Shown: positions 1 through 6,125 of the stretch, piece by piece
Layout: every line of letters starts with the position of its first letter
How positions within the stretch are numbered: position 1 is the stretch's first letter
Assembly (NCBI GenBank): GCA_034420475.1
Contig: DAOULH010000040.1
Coordinates: 1-10,638, forward strand
DNA: 10,638 bases
Source of the DNA: Bin87 sp034420475
GTDB taxonomy: Bacteria; Chloroflexota; Dehalococcoidia; Lucifugimonadales; UBA3495
Reading direction: 5' to 3'
The notes under the pieces: generated by a model
What the model was told of the DNA's origin: nothing
What the model saw: the letters and a program-made list of their open reading frames with translations, nothing else
Database searches by the model: none
Position numbers and translations under genes: made by a program

Positions 1-743
1 TCCACCGCGTCGTCCACGGTGGGGATGGTGATGGTCAGGGTGGTATCGCCCGTGGGGACGGTCACCGGGGAGGTCACGCTGCCCACGTCGTCCGCCGCGG
101 CGGTGGCGTCGCCGCCGTAACCAGGTGACACGGTGAACTGCGCGCCTCCGGTCGGGGCTGCGGCGCTCAGCGTCAGGGTCAGCGTGGCCGGCTGCCCCTC
201 GACCGTGGTGGCCTGGGCGTTTGCCGTAGTACCGGCGTTTGCCGCGGCCCCGGCGCTTATGGAGTAGGCGCCCCGCTGCGGCGACGCCGGCGGGGGATCC
301 CCGTCGCCGCCCTGGCCGATGGCGGACTCGATCCGCCCGGGCTGATGGTCGGGAGTGTTCGAGGGCGTTTCCTGGTTCGAGGACGGCTGGCGGTTCGAGG
401 ATGCCTGGCGGTTCGAGGACGGCTCGTCGTCTTTGGACATATCCAGCTGTTCCACGCCGGGATTGTCCTTGATGCGCACGATGCACGTCTCCCAGGGAGC
501 GGACGGCACGTAGCCCACGTCATACCCGGCGTTGGCCGGATAGGCCCGGCCGTGCTTGTTCCCGTTGGTGTCCCGGTCGATGATGACGTACCAGCCGTCA
601 TGAAAGCCGGTGGCCTCCGGCCAGGTTTCGGGACAGGGCGGGAGGCGCCCGGCGCTGGCGGCGCCACCGCCACCGCCCAGCGCGGACAGGACCAGCGCCA
701 GCGCGCCGATGGCGAGCAACCCCATGATTGGACGGCGATTCAT
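1..743 (-). CDS. Secreted protein with Calx-beta-like domain, N-terminal part (runs off left edge)
   Basis: The frame is open from ATG 743 to the window edge, giving 247 full codons. A GGAGG ribosome site at 757-753 sits 9 nt before the ATG. Residues 1-31 form a signal peptide: Arg pair, hydrophobic core (residues 6-22), a run of five Gly and an A-S-A cleavage motif before Gly32. Residues 33-107 form a small globular region with two cysteines (37 and 87) that could pair once exported. Residues 108-124 are a Ser/Asn/Arg/Gln repeat linker. From about residue 178 the sequence reads like a Calx-beta domain: V-E-G-Q, alternating L-T-L-T-L strands, an Ala/Gly/Asp turn, then T-L-T-I-T-I and V-D-D. 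Calx-beta domains are calcium-binding beta sandwiches in surface and adhesion-type proteins. The export call is solid. The role of the whole protein is unknown because its C-terminus is missing. It is transcribed away from everything else here. Confidence 0.8.
   Translation of the reverse strand, partial: MNRRPIMGLLAIGALALVLSALGGGGGAASAGRLPPCPETWPEATGFHDGWYVIIDRDTNGNKHGRAYPANAGYDVGYVPSAPWETCIVRIKDNPGVEQLDMSKDDEPSSNRQASSNRQPSSNQETPSNTPDHQPGRIESAIGQGGDGDPPPASPQRGAYSISAGAAANAGTTANAQATTVEGQPATLTLTLSAAAPTGGAQFTVSPGYGGDATAAADDVGSVTSPVTVPTGDTTLTITIPTVDDAV
357..422 (-). repeat. Three-copy 15-18 bp tandem repeat encoding P/A-S-S-N-(R)-Q linker
   Basis: Copies lie at 405-422, 387-404 and 372-386. The first two are 18 bp and differ at two positions; the third has lost one codon. 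On the minus strand they encode PSSNRQ, ASSNRQ and PSSNQ. They form a hydrophilic spacer between the N-terminal region and the Calx-beta-like domain, and such units often vary in copy number between strains. Confidence 0.75.
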
Positions 744-752
744 TACAGTTTG

Positions 753-757
753 CCTCC
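753..757 (-). promoter_or_regulatory. Ribosome binding site fixing the start of the Calx-beta protein
   Basis: GGAGG on the minus strand lies 9 nt before ATG 743. No other in-frame start nearby has such a site. Confidence 0.65.
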
Positions 758-1092
758 GCCTCGTGGTCGGGCAGAATCCATTTGCGGGCGGAACCTAACA
801 CACGCAATTTCCGGCGCGCCTGCGGAAAGTAAGGCGGAAATTGGCCGGTTTCCAAAATTCAGGCCAGAACCGTGCGCCGGGCCTTGAAATCGGCCCTTCC
901 CGGATGCCCGTTGCCCTCCGGCCGTCCGGTCGGGCAGCGGCCGGGGCCTCGGCTGACGGGGCGCCCCGGATTACCCCGGTTTCGGTTAATCATCACCCCG
1001 CCGCGGCCGGCAGCAGACGCTTCGCTCCGTCCGGTGACGCTGCCGGCGCGTTCATTTCCGGCAGCGGGGACAGGGGAAAGGGGGCCCTGGCG
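758..1092. other. Gene-poor GC-rich spacer
   Basis: No supported gene was found. The open frames here are long only because stop codons are rare in GC-rich DNA, and they show no domain or hydrophobic pattern. The stretch should hold the minus-strand promoter for the Calx-beta gene, but I see no convincing -35/-10 pair. A 9-bp inverted repeat (1006-1014 with 1039-1047, GCCGGCAGC/GCTGCCGGC) is present with a 24-nt loop, and its meaning is unclear. Confidence 0.4.
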
Positions 1093-1283
1093 CTACCTTG
1101 CGCTGCGCTGCGCCGGCCTCCGCAAGCGCCGGATCAGCCACACGGTCGCTGCCACGCCGAGGACGACAACCGCGGCTACTCCGACGAGAATGTGCGTACT
1201 GTGGACGTCAAACAAATCGGCGGACTCCGCCAGAACCAGGAGCAAGATAGAAAGGAAGCACGCTATCGTGTCCAGGACGCCAA

Positions 1284-1312
1284 CCCCGGCGCCGATCCCG
1301 TTGGCGCCGGGG
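1284..1312. repeat. Perfect 10-bp inverted repeat, 9-nt loop
   Basis: CCCCGGCGCC at 1284-1293 pairs exactly with GGCGCCGGGG at 1303-1312. It would form a very stable hairpin on either strand. No T-run follows closely on plus, so it is not a standard terminator. On minus it falls in the glycine-rich segment just before the first helix of the membrane-protein remnant. Confidence 0.6.
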
Positions 1313-1346
1313 AGTCCTTTGGGGCAGACGTTGCGGCTACGGTGCC

Positions 1347-1380
1347 GAGATTGCCACGGCGCCAGCGCCTCGCAATGACA
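1347..1380 (-). repeat. Dispersed palindromic repeat, copy 1
   Basis: Read on minus, it begins TGTCATTGCGAG and ends GGCAATCTC, and both arms match the copy at 9996-10024 exactly. The middle contains a perfect GGCGC-TG-GCGCC palindrome inside ATTGC/GCAAT outer arms, so the element folds into a stem-loop. Short elements of the type CATTGCGAG-N-GCAATCTC are found in many copies in numerous bacterial genomes, in spacers and sometimes inside genes. This one sits at the broken 5' end of the membrane-protein remnant. Confidence 0.75.
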
Positions 1381-1420
1381 ACCCCTTTAATTCTGAACAG
1401 TTAGGCCCGATGGATCAAGA

Positions 1421-1449
1421 TTGTCGGCCCGTAGCGAATGTTGTACCAT
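1421..1449 (+). promoter_or_regulatory. Possible promoter of the thiolase-like gene
   Basis: TTGTCG (1421-1426) and TACCAT (1444-1449) are separated by 17 nt, about 50 nt before the start codon. The fit to sigma-70-type boxes is only moderate. It is proposed because nothing upstream on plus could carry the gene by read-through. Confidence 0.3.
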
Positions 1450-1505
1450 CGTTTGGCCTCAAATGGCCTCAATTTCCCGATAGCCGGCACCTGGAGGATA
1501 GCTTT

Positions 1506-2681
1506 ATGGCCAGCACCGCACAACGTGAACGCGACATCGCCATCGTGGGCGTCGCCGAATCGGATGAGATGGGCAACGTTCCCAGCAAGTCTTCCCTCCA
1601 GCACCATGCCGAAGCGGCGTACAACGCGCTGGACGATGCCGGCCTCTCCATGTCCGACGTCAACGGTCTGATGACCGCCGGCTTCAGCACCCTGGCCACC
1701 GCCGAGTACTTCGGCGTCCAGCCGTCCTTCACCGACAACACGTCGGTGGGCGGTTCGTCATTCGTGATCCACGTCGCCCACGCCGCGGCGGCCATCCGCG
1801 CCGGCTACTGCGACACCGTCCTCATCACCCACGGACAGGCCGGCCGCTCCACCCGCGTCCCGGTTCCGGCGGACCGCAACCTCCCCGTGGCCCAGTACGA
1901 GACGCCCTACGGCATGATCGGGCAGCCCATCAACTACGCCATGGCCTGCACCCGTTACATGCACGAGTACGGCGAGGACCGCACCCGCCAGGCCCTGGCC
2001 GAGATCGCCGTTTCCACCCGCAAGTGGGCCAACCTGAACCCCGTGGCCTACATGCACGACTCGCCGATGTCCTTCGACGACTACCACAACTCCCGCTGGG
2101 TGGCGTGGCCTTTCCACCTGTTCGACTGCTGCCTGGTCACCGACTCCGGCGCGGCGATCATCGTGACCACCGCCGAGAAGGCGGCCAACTGCAAGAAGGC
2201 GCCGGTGTGGGTGCTGGGCGCGGCCGAGGGCCACGACCACAACCTGATCAGCTTCATGCCCGACCACACCTCCACCTGGTCCCGGGAGACCGGACCGCTG
2301 TCGCTGGAACGCGCCGGCCTGACCCACGCCGACATCGACCTCACCATGATCTACGACTCCTTCACCTACACCACGCTGGTGACCATCGAGGGTCTGGGCT
2401 TCTGCGGCCCGGGTGAGGGTCCGGACTTCGTGGCGAACCAGCGCACTGCGCCGGGCGGAGACTTCGCCCTGAACACCAACGGCGGCGGCCTTTCCTACTC
2501 TCACCCTGGCATGTACGGCAGCTTCCTGCTGGTGGAGGCAGTGCGGCAGCTGCGCGGCGAGTGCGGCGACCGCCAGGTCAATCGCAAGGGTTCCTCCGAC
2601 CAGCCGGCTGCGACAAGCATCGTCAACGGCACCGGCGGGTCCCTGTCCTCAACCGGCACGGTGGTGCTGGCGACCGGCTAA
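1506..2681 (+). CDS. SCP2-type thiolase-fold protein lacking the catalytic cysteines
   Basis: This is a 391-residue protein. ATG 1506 is chosen because GGAGG (1493-1497) lies 8 nt before it and the homologous region (R-D-I-A-I-V-G-V) begins just after. Family marks are the thiolase-fold N-terminus, Y-D-S-F-T followed by E-G-L-G-F-C-G-P-G-E-G, and N-G-G-G-L-S-Y-S-H-P-G near residues 326-335. True thiolases use a Cys near residue 80-90 and a second in a C-terminal C-x-G-G motif. Here the first position is Ser80 (N-T-S-V-G-G-S) and the C-terminal motif reads N-G-T-G-G, so both are absent. His333 of the H-P motif and the neighbouring Tyr331 remain. This pattern is shared with SCP2/Ltp-type relatives, including retro-aldolases of steroid side-chain breakdown that rely on tyrosines and a DUF35 partner. 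No DUF35 gene is adjacent here. An acyl-CoA aldolase/lyase or other acyl-CoA role is more likely than a classical thiolase; the substrate is unknown. Confidence 0.85.
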   Translation: MASTAQRERDIAIVGVAESDEMGNVPSKSSLQHHAEAAYNALDDAGLSMSDVNGLMTAGFSTLATAEYFGVQPSFTDNTSVGGSSFVIHVAHAAAAIRAGYCDTVLITHGQAGRSTRVPVPADRNLPVAQYETPYGMIGQPINYAMACTRYMHEYGEDRTRQALAEIAVSTRKWANLNPVAYMHDSPMSFDDYHNSRWVAWPFHLFDCCLVTDSGAAIIVTTAEKAANCKKAPVWVLGAAEGHDHNLISFMPDHTSTWSRETGPLSLERAGLTHADIDLTMIYDSFTYTTLVTIEGLGFCGPGEGPDFVANQRTAPGGDFALNTNGGGLSYSHPGMYGSFLLVEAVRQLRGECGDRQVNRKGSSDQPAATSIVNGTGGSLSSTGTVVLATG

Positions 2682-2685
2682 TGCG

Positions 2686-2705
2686 ACTGCCGCCGCGGCG
2701 GCTGT
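2686..2705. repeat. GC-rich palindrome between thiolase-like and membrane-protein genes
   Basis: A perfect 14-bp palindrome, GCCGCC-GC-GGCGGC (2689-2702), is extended by two further pairs across a T-T mismatch. It begins 5 nt after the thiolase stop and ends 7 nt before the next ATG. In RNA it could act as a transcription stop/attenuator or hide the next gene's start region. It has no U-run, so a classical intrinsic terminator is doubtful. Confidence 0.5.
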
Positions 2706-2711
2706 AGTAAA

Positions 2712-3080
2712 ATGGGACTAGCCAAAGGCGCGGCAGAAAAATACTGGGTAATTTATTACTTGGTTTACACCATCTGCGTGGGGCTGGGTCTATGGCAATA
2801 CCCGCCTTGGCAGGCTCAAGGAAACGATACCTTGTTCCTGCTGGCGGCTGTATTCGGTGCGTCCGCCGGCGTGGCGCTGTCGATAGCCATCTTCATGGAG
2901 GTAACGGTTCGCATGGTACTGCTTATCCCCGACGCAATCAGGAAAATCAAAAGGGAAGAACGCAGGCGTATTATCGACGCCCTGGCCAAAGCAGGCATTC
3001 GCTCCGGTGAATCCAGCGAGGTGTTGAGTCCGGCGGAAATTCGAAGGATCGTGGAGGACGGACAAGACGACCGCTCGTGA
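2712..3080 (+). CDS. Small two-helix membrane protein with charged cytoplasmic tail
   Basis: This is a 122-residue protein. Two hydrophobic segments are visible: residues about 11-29 (W-V-I-Y-Y-L-V-Y-T-I-C-V-G-L) and about 41-70 (L-F-L-L-A-A-V-F-G-A to V-R-M-V-L-L-I-P). A strongly basic helix follows (I-R-K-I-K-R-E-E-R-R-R), then a mixed-charge tail with A-L-A-K-A-G and a short I-R-R-I-V-E-D-G end. The positive-inside rule puts the tail in the cytoplasm. There is no clear ribosome site; the palindrome just upstream may control access to the start. It lies 30 nt after the thiolase-like gene and 48 nt before the YchF-type gene, so co-transcription is possible. No enzyme motif or known family is recognised, so the function is unknown. 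Confidence 0.7.
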   Translation: MGLAKGAAEKYWVIYYLVYTICVGLGLWQYPPWQAQGNDTLFLLAAVFGASAGVALSIAIFMEVTVRMVLLIPDAIRKIKREERRRIIDALAKAGIRSGESSEVLSPAEIRRIVEDGQDDRS

Positions 3081-3128
3081 TACATGGCTCACGGTGGAGC
3101 CACCAACCCTATCTCATCATCTGGAAAT

Positions 3129-4220
3129 ATGGACATCGTAATCATCGGCCTACCCCAATCAGGCAAAACCACCCTCTTCAACGCGCTCACCCTGGGCAAG
3201 TCCGACGCCAGCGGCGCATCGGGCAGCCCCACCGAAATGCACATCGGCACGGTCAAGGTGCCGGACCCGCGTTTGGAGCACCTGGGTTCCATCTACCACC
3301 CGCGCAAGATCGTTCCCGCGGAGATACGCTACACCGATCTGCCCGGTCCCGAGGGCATGGCCCGGTCCCAGGGAATCAGCGGGCGGTATCGCAACATCCT
3401 CCAGTCCGCCACGGCGTTCCTCGTGGTGGTGCGGGCTTTCCAGAACGACGCGGTTCCCCATCCCACCGCCGCGATAGACCCGGCCCGTGATCTGGAGGCC
3501 ATGCTCGGTGAGCTGACCTTCGCCGACCTGGAGGTGCTGGAACGGGCGTCCACACGCCTGGCCGACCAGGTGAACAAGACCAAGCCGGCGGAACGGCCCA
3601 CGGTGGTGCGCCACAAGGAGACCGTGGACAAGGCCCGGGCCGGCCTGGAAAACGGCGTGCCGGTACGTTTGCAGACCTTCACCGACTCGGAACGCTCCAT
3701 ACTGGTCAACTACCAACTGCTCACCGACAAGAACGTGATCGCCGTGTTCAACACGGATGAGGGGGCCGAGGCGATATCTATATCCGACCTGGATATGGAT
3801 CCTGCCCTCACCGCCGGCGTGGGCCAGGTCAGCATCAGCGCGCGGATCGAGGCCGAGCTGAGCACGATGGACGCGGAGGAAGCCAAGGAGTTCCGTTCGG
3901 ACTTCGGCCTGGGCGAGTCGGCTACGTCGCAGGTGATCCGGGCCAGCTATGACACCCTGGGCCTGGTGTCCTTCCTCACCGTCGGCGATGACGAGGTCCG
4001 CGCCTGGAGCGTGCCCGGGGGTATGCCGGCTGTCAACGCGGCCGGGGTGATCCACACCGATTTCACGCGCGGCTTCATCCGGGCGGAGGTCATCGCCTAT
4101 GACGACTATCGCGCCTGCGGCAGCATGGTCCAGGGGCGCAAGGAGGGACTGCTCCGCTCCGAGGGGAAGACCTATCCGGTAAAGGACGGGGACATCATCA
4201 ACTTCCTGGTCAACGTGTAA
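3129..4220 (+). CDS. ychF: YchF/Ola1-type NTPase (Obg family) with variant P-loop
   Basis: This is a 363-residue protein, the normal YchF length. The start at 3129 is chosen because YchF proteins begin a few residues before the P-loop; a further ATG at 3084 would add 15 unmatched residues. The P-loop is G-L-P-Q-S-G-K-T (7-14), then D-L-P-G as switch II and N-T-D-E (208-211). The N-x-x-E in place of the guanine-reading N-K-x-D is the hallmark of YchF, which prefers ATP. The C-terminus is a standard TGS/DUF933 end (I-H-T-D-F, R-G-F-I-R-A-E-V, Y-P-V-K-D-G-D). YchF binds ribosomes and is linked to translation and stress control. The oddity is Q-S-G-K-T where most members have N-V-G-K-S, so this may be a divergent second YchF lineage rather than the single housekeeping copy. 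The ribosome site is weak (GGAA just before the ATG). Confidence 0.88.
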   Translation: MDIVIIGLPQSGKTTLFNALTLGKSDASGASGSPTEMHIGTVKVPDPRLEHLGSIYHPRKIVPAEIRYTDLPGPEGMARSQGISGRYRNILQSATAFLVVVRAFQNDAVPHPTAAIDPARDLEAMLGELTFADLEVLERASTRLADQVNKTKPAERPTVVRHKETVDKARAGLENGVPVRLQTFTDSERSILVNYQLLTDKNVIAVFNTDEGAEAISISDLDMDPALTAGVGQVSISARIEAELSTMDAEEAKEFRSDFGLGESATSQVIRASYDTLGLVSFLTVGDDEVRAWSVPGGMPAVNAAGVIHTDFTRGFIRAEVIAYDDYRACGSMVQGRKEGLLRSEGKTYPVKDGDIINFLVNV

Positions 4221-4238
4221 TTCCCGGTCAACGTGTAA
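4203..4238 (+). repeat. 18-bp tandem duplication of the ychF 3' end including its stop codon
   Basis: Copies 4203-4220 and 4221-4238 match at 17 of 18 bases, TTCC(T/C)GGTCAACGTGTAA. The first is the coding end (F-L-V-N-V-stop). The second lies directly behind it and provides a second in-frame TAA and the leader of the GNAT gene, whose ATG is at 4244. Confidence 0.85.
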
Positions 4239-4243
4239 GCGCC

Positions 4244-4750
4244 ATGATCAACATTCGCCAGTTCCGCGCCGAAGACGCTGAGGCGGTCCGCGACCTGTTC
4301 GCCCACGCCCAGGACGACATCGCCGAGAGTTACAGCCACACCGCGGCCGACCGCGAGGGGTTCCACGAGTACATCGACGGCGCCCTCAACCACGACCTGG
4401 CCCACGTCGAGCGGAGCTACCTGCAACGGCCGGGCAGCAACTTCTGGATCGCCGAGCTGGACGGCGAGCCGGTGGGCTGCATCGGCGCCTACCGGCGGGA
4501 CGATGACGAAGCGGAGATAAGACGCCTGGCGGTGGCCCGGTCGGCGCGCCGTCGGGGTGTGGCCTCAAAACTGCTGGACCAGGCGGAAGAATTCTGCCGC
4601 GACGCCGGGTACGCCCGAGCCATCGTCTGGACCGCCAACCACATGACCGCCGCCATCGCCTTCCTCCAGCATCGCGGCTACCACGAGCTCGAAGACCACG
4701 CCTTTCCGCACACCAGCCTGACGCTGTTTCTGTATGGGCTGGAACTGTAG
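4244..4750 (+). CDS. GNAT-family N-acetyltransferase
   Basis: This is a 168-residue protein of single-domain GNAT length. It begins I-N-I-R-Q-F-R-A-E-D-A, the usual beta1-alpha1 opening. F-W-I-A-E-L-D-G-E-P-V-G-C-I-G-A-Y is the central strand pair. Motif A for acetyl-CoA pyrophosphate binding is E-I-R-R-L-A-V followed by R-R-R-G-V-A-S-K-L-L (about residues 88-113). It ends with a typical A-I-A-F-L-Q-H-R-G-Y motif B. These enzymes transfer an acetyl group to an amine; the acceptor cannot be read from sequence. It starts 23 nt after the ychF stop, inside the leader made by the 18-bp duplication, and shows no strong ribosome site, so co-transcription with ychF is likely. Its codon use matches the native high-GC genes. 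Confidence 0.85.
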   Translation: MINIRQFRAEDAEAVRDLFAHAQDDIAESYSHTAADREGFHEYIDGALNHDLAHVERSYLQRPGSNFWIAELDGEPVGCIGAYRRDDDEAEIRRLAVARSARRRGVASKLLDQAEEFCRDAGYARAIVWTANHMTAAIAFLQHRGYHELEDHAFPHTSLTLFLYGLEL

Positions 4751-4783
4751 CCGGCGCCGCTTGCGTTCGCCGGGGGCGATTTT
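4751..4783 (+). terminator. Weak hairpin-plus-T terminator after the GNAT gene
   Basis: CCGGCG (4751-4756) pairs with CGCCGG (4768-4773) across an 11-nt loop, beginning right after the GNAT stop codon. Four T residues come only 6 nt after the stem. The geometry is imperfect, but it would separate the ychF-GNAT transcript from the ATPase-HNH unit. Confidence 0.35.
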
Positions 4784-4791
4784 GGTATATT
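4783..4791 (+). promoter_or_regulatory. Extended -10 promoter candidate for the ATPase-HNH unit
   Basis: TGG-TATATT is a good extended -10 (TGn plus 5 of 6 consensus bases). A TTGCGT at 4761-4766 would be the -35, but with a long 19-nt spacer. Initiation near 4798 would leave only a short leader before the ribosome site at 4799-4805. The AT-rich box stands out from the GC-rich sequence around it. Confidence 0.4.
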
Positions 4792-4798
4792 GGATGGT

Positions 4799-4805
4799 AA
4801 GGAGG
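4799..4805 (+). promoter_or_regulatory. Strong ribosome site that fixes the ATPase start
   Basis: AAGGAGG lies 8 nt before ATG 4814. The in-frame TTG at 4790 overlaps the promoter box and has no ribosome site, so it is not the start. Confidence 0.75.
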
Positions 4806-4813
4806 TGGCTACG

Positions 4814-6124
4814 ATGCACATTGCGGGGATGCACATCCATGATTTTCCGCCCTTCACGCGAAGGCTGGAGTTTAAATTTCACGAGCGAGTAAACCTGCTT
4901 GCCGGGCCAAATTCCTCCGGGAAAAGCACAGTTCTGAGAGTCCTTGGCGACCTTGCGGCGACGTCGAGAGACTACGAACAGCCGATGCACACTTCGGGAA
5001 ACTACCATTTTCAGATCTTCGTTAGTGATGATTGGCCGCAAGAATGGACCCACGAACGCGACGAGATTTTGCCAGCATGGGATAAGTTGCCAATCGTGGG
5101 AATTCCGGCTACTCGAATCGGCTTGGATTACCTTCGTGATCCACTAGACCCAGACGAGATGCTCGCTGAACCAGAGAAGATCACAGTACACTTCGCCTCG
5201 TATCTTTCTACATCTGTGTCATCACGTTTTGTTGACGGGAAGGACGTTGCGGTGGCTAGTCAACGATTAGCAGACGAAGCCCGTAAAACGCCTCCAAGTG
5301 AGGATGCCAGGAGTGGCGGTTATGCCAATTTCGAAAAAGCAATGCGGATCAGCTACAACTGCGCGAGAAGTATTTGTTCTGAAATATTAATCGGTCGGGT
5401 GCCGGATAATTTCATAGCCAACGAAAGGCAACTACGTGATTTGTCCGAACATTCTGCCGATGTACGTATCGGAATGGCAGTCGATACGGTTGACACCAAT
5501 GGACTAGAGGTACATAGCCTGAGCTCTGGCACGCAGGGTGTACTGCTATGGATTCGGTTCTTGGCCCTACAAATCCTTTACCATTACGAATTTATGGATG
5601 GGTGGGAAGACCAGCCGGCTATCCTCCTCATCGACGAGATTGAGAACCACCTGCATCCCACCTGGCAGCGCCGCGTCATCCCCGCCTTGCTGGACCATTT
5701 CCCCGGCCTGCAAATTTTCGCCACTACGCATTCACCCTTTGTGGTGGCCGGGCGGAAGAAGGGGCAGGTGCATTTGCTGAAGCGGGACGAGAACGGTGTC
5801 GTCAGCACCACCACCAATCAACAGGACATCATCGGCTGGACGGCGGATGAGATCCTGCGCGTATTCATGGGGGTCGGTGAACCTACCGATGAGCACACGG
5901 CTAATGCCGGTGCGGAATTGCGGCGGTTGAGAGATATGGGGACGCTGGCGGACGAGCATGAGGAGGAGCAGCGTCAGGAGCGGATTCGCGAGTTGCGGGG
6001 AATCGTCAATATAGCCGTGCTCGACGGGCCAAGGGCAGCCGAAGATGCACGGTTTACCGAGAACCTGACCCGTATCCTCGAACGCTATCGCCTGTCTCGA
6101 GACCTCAATCAGGAAAACGGTTAG
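4814..6124 (+). CDS. ptuA: ABC-type ATPase of a Septu-like (PtuA-like) defence pair
   Basis: This is a 436-residue protein. The motifs of an SMC/ABC-class AAA ATPase occur in order: Walker A G-P-N-S-S-G-K-S-T (31-39), signature L-S-S-G-T-Q (236-241), Walker B I-L-L-I-D-E (270-275) running into I-E-N-H-L-H-P, and switch His306 in T-T-H-S-P-F. The roughly 190 residues between Walker A and the signature are the variable insert where PtuA proteins carry their oligomerisation/sensing part. The tail (about 373-436) is highly charged and helix-prone. In Septu, PtuA ATPases assemble with the HNH nuclease PtuB and hold it in check; activation by phage leads to nucleic acid cleavage. The gene just downstream is exactly such a nuclease, one base after this stop. 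Base composition is about 48% GC up to about 5600 and about 63% afterwards. The call as an ATPase is sure. Assignment to PtuA rests on the pairing, and other ATPase-HNH systems cannot be excluded. Confidence 0.8.
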   Translation: MHIAGMHIHDFPPFTRRLEFKFHERVNLLAGPNSSGKSTVLRVLGDLAATSRDYEQPMHTSGNYHFQIFVSDDWPQEWTHERDEILPAWDKLPIVGIPATRIGLDYLRDPLDPDEMLAEPEKITVHFASYLSTSVSSRFVDGKDVAVASQRLADEARKTPPSEDARSGGYANFEKAMRISYNCARSICSEILIGRVPDNFIANERQLRDLSEHSADVRIGMAVDTVDTNGLEVHSLSSGTQGVLLWIRFLALQILYHYEFMDGWEDQPAILLIDEIENHLHPTWQRRVIPALLDHFPGLQIFATTHSPFVVAGRKKGQVHLLKRDENGVVSTTTNQQDIIGWTADEILRVFMGVGEPTDEHTANAGAELRRLRDMGTLADEHEEEQRQERIRELRGIVNIAVLDGPRAAEDARFTENLTRILERYRLSRDLNQENG

Positions 6125-6125
6125 T

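Larger units (their letters stand above)
1093..1388 (-). pseudogene. Remnant of a two-helix membrane protein, 5' end replaced by a dispersed repeat
   Basis: On the minus strand a frame is open from just inside an in-frame TAA (1389-1387) to TAG at 1095-1093. Its last 75 or so codons look genuinely coding, with G/C-rich third positions and two hydrophobic segments (C-F-L-S-I-L-L-L-V-L-A near 1260-1230 and I-L-V-G-V-A-A-V-V-V-L-G-V-A near 1190-1150). A basic tail (R-R-L-R-R-P) follows. Between the upstream stop and the first hydrophobic segment there is no ATG, GTG or TTG. The first codons come from the dispersed repeat at 1347-1380, reading C-H-C-E. The simplest reading is a small inner-membrane protein that lost its start when the repeat arrived. 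A non-standard start or a sequencing frameshift are alternatives. Its family is not recognised. Confidence 0.45.

Noticed and set aside
345..887. Plus-strand open frame opposite the secreted Calx-beta-like protein
   Set aside because: The minus frame has a signal peptide, a ribosome site and a domain start; the plus frame is low-complexity shadow.
841..1404. Overlapping plus-strand open frames in the spacer before the thiolase-like gene
   Set aside because: They lack ribosome sites, recognisable motifs and hydrophobic segments, and they run through the repeat. The minus frame in the same place has clear membrane helices instead.
1758..2504. Minus-strand open frame (about 248 codons) opposite the thiolase-like gene
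   Set aside because: Composition is skewed to Val/Gly/His/Arg without hydrophobic or motif structure; the plus strand clearly encodes the thiolase-fold protein.
3159..4055. Long minus-strand open frame (about 298 codons) opposite the YchF-type gene
   Set aside because: It is a mirror of a GC-rich gene: the plus frame has complete NTPase motifs, while the minus frame is rich in Gly/His/Val/Arg with no domain pattern.
4751..4813. Retron RNA or reverse transcriptase associated with the ATPase-HNH pair
   Set aside because: Only 63 nt separate the GNAT stop from the ATPase start, and no RT gene exists in the window, so a retron-Ec78-like arrangement is not supported.
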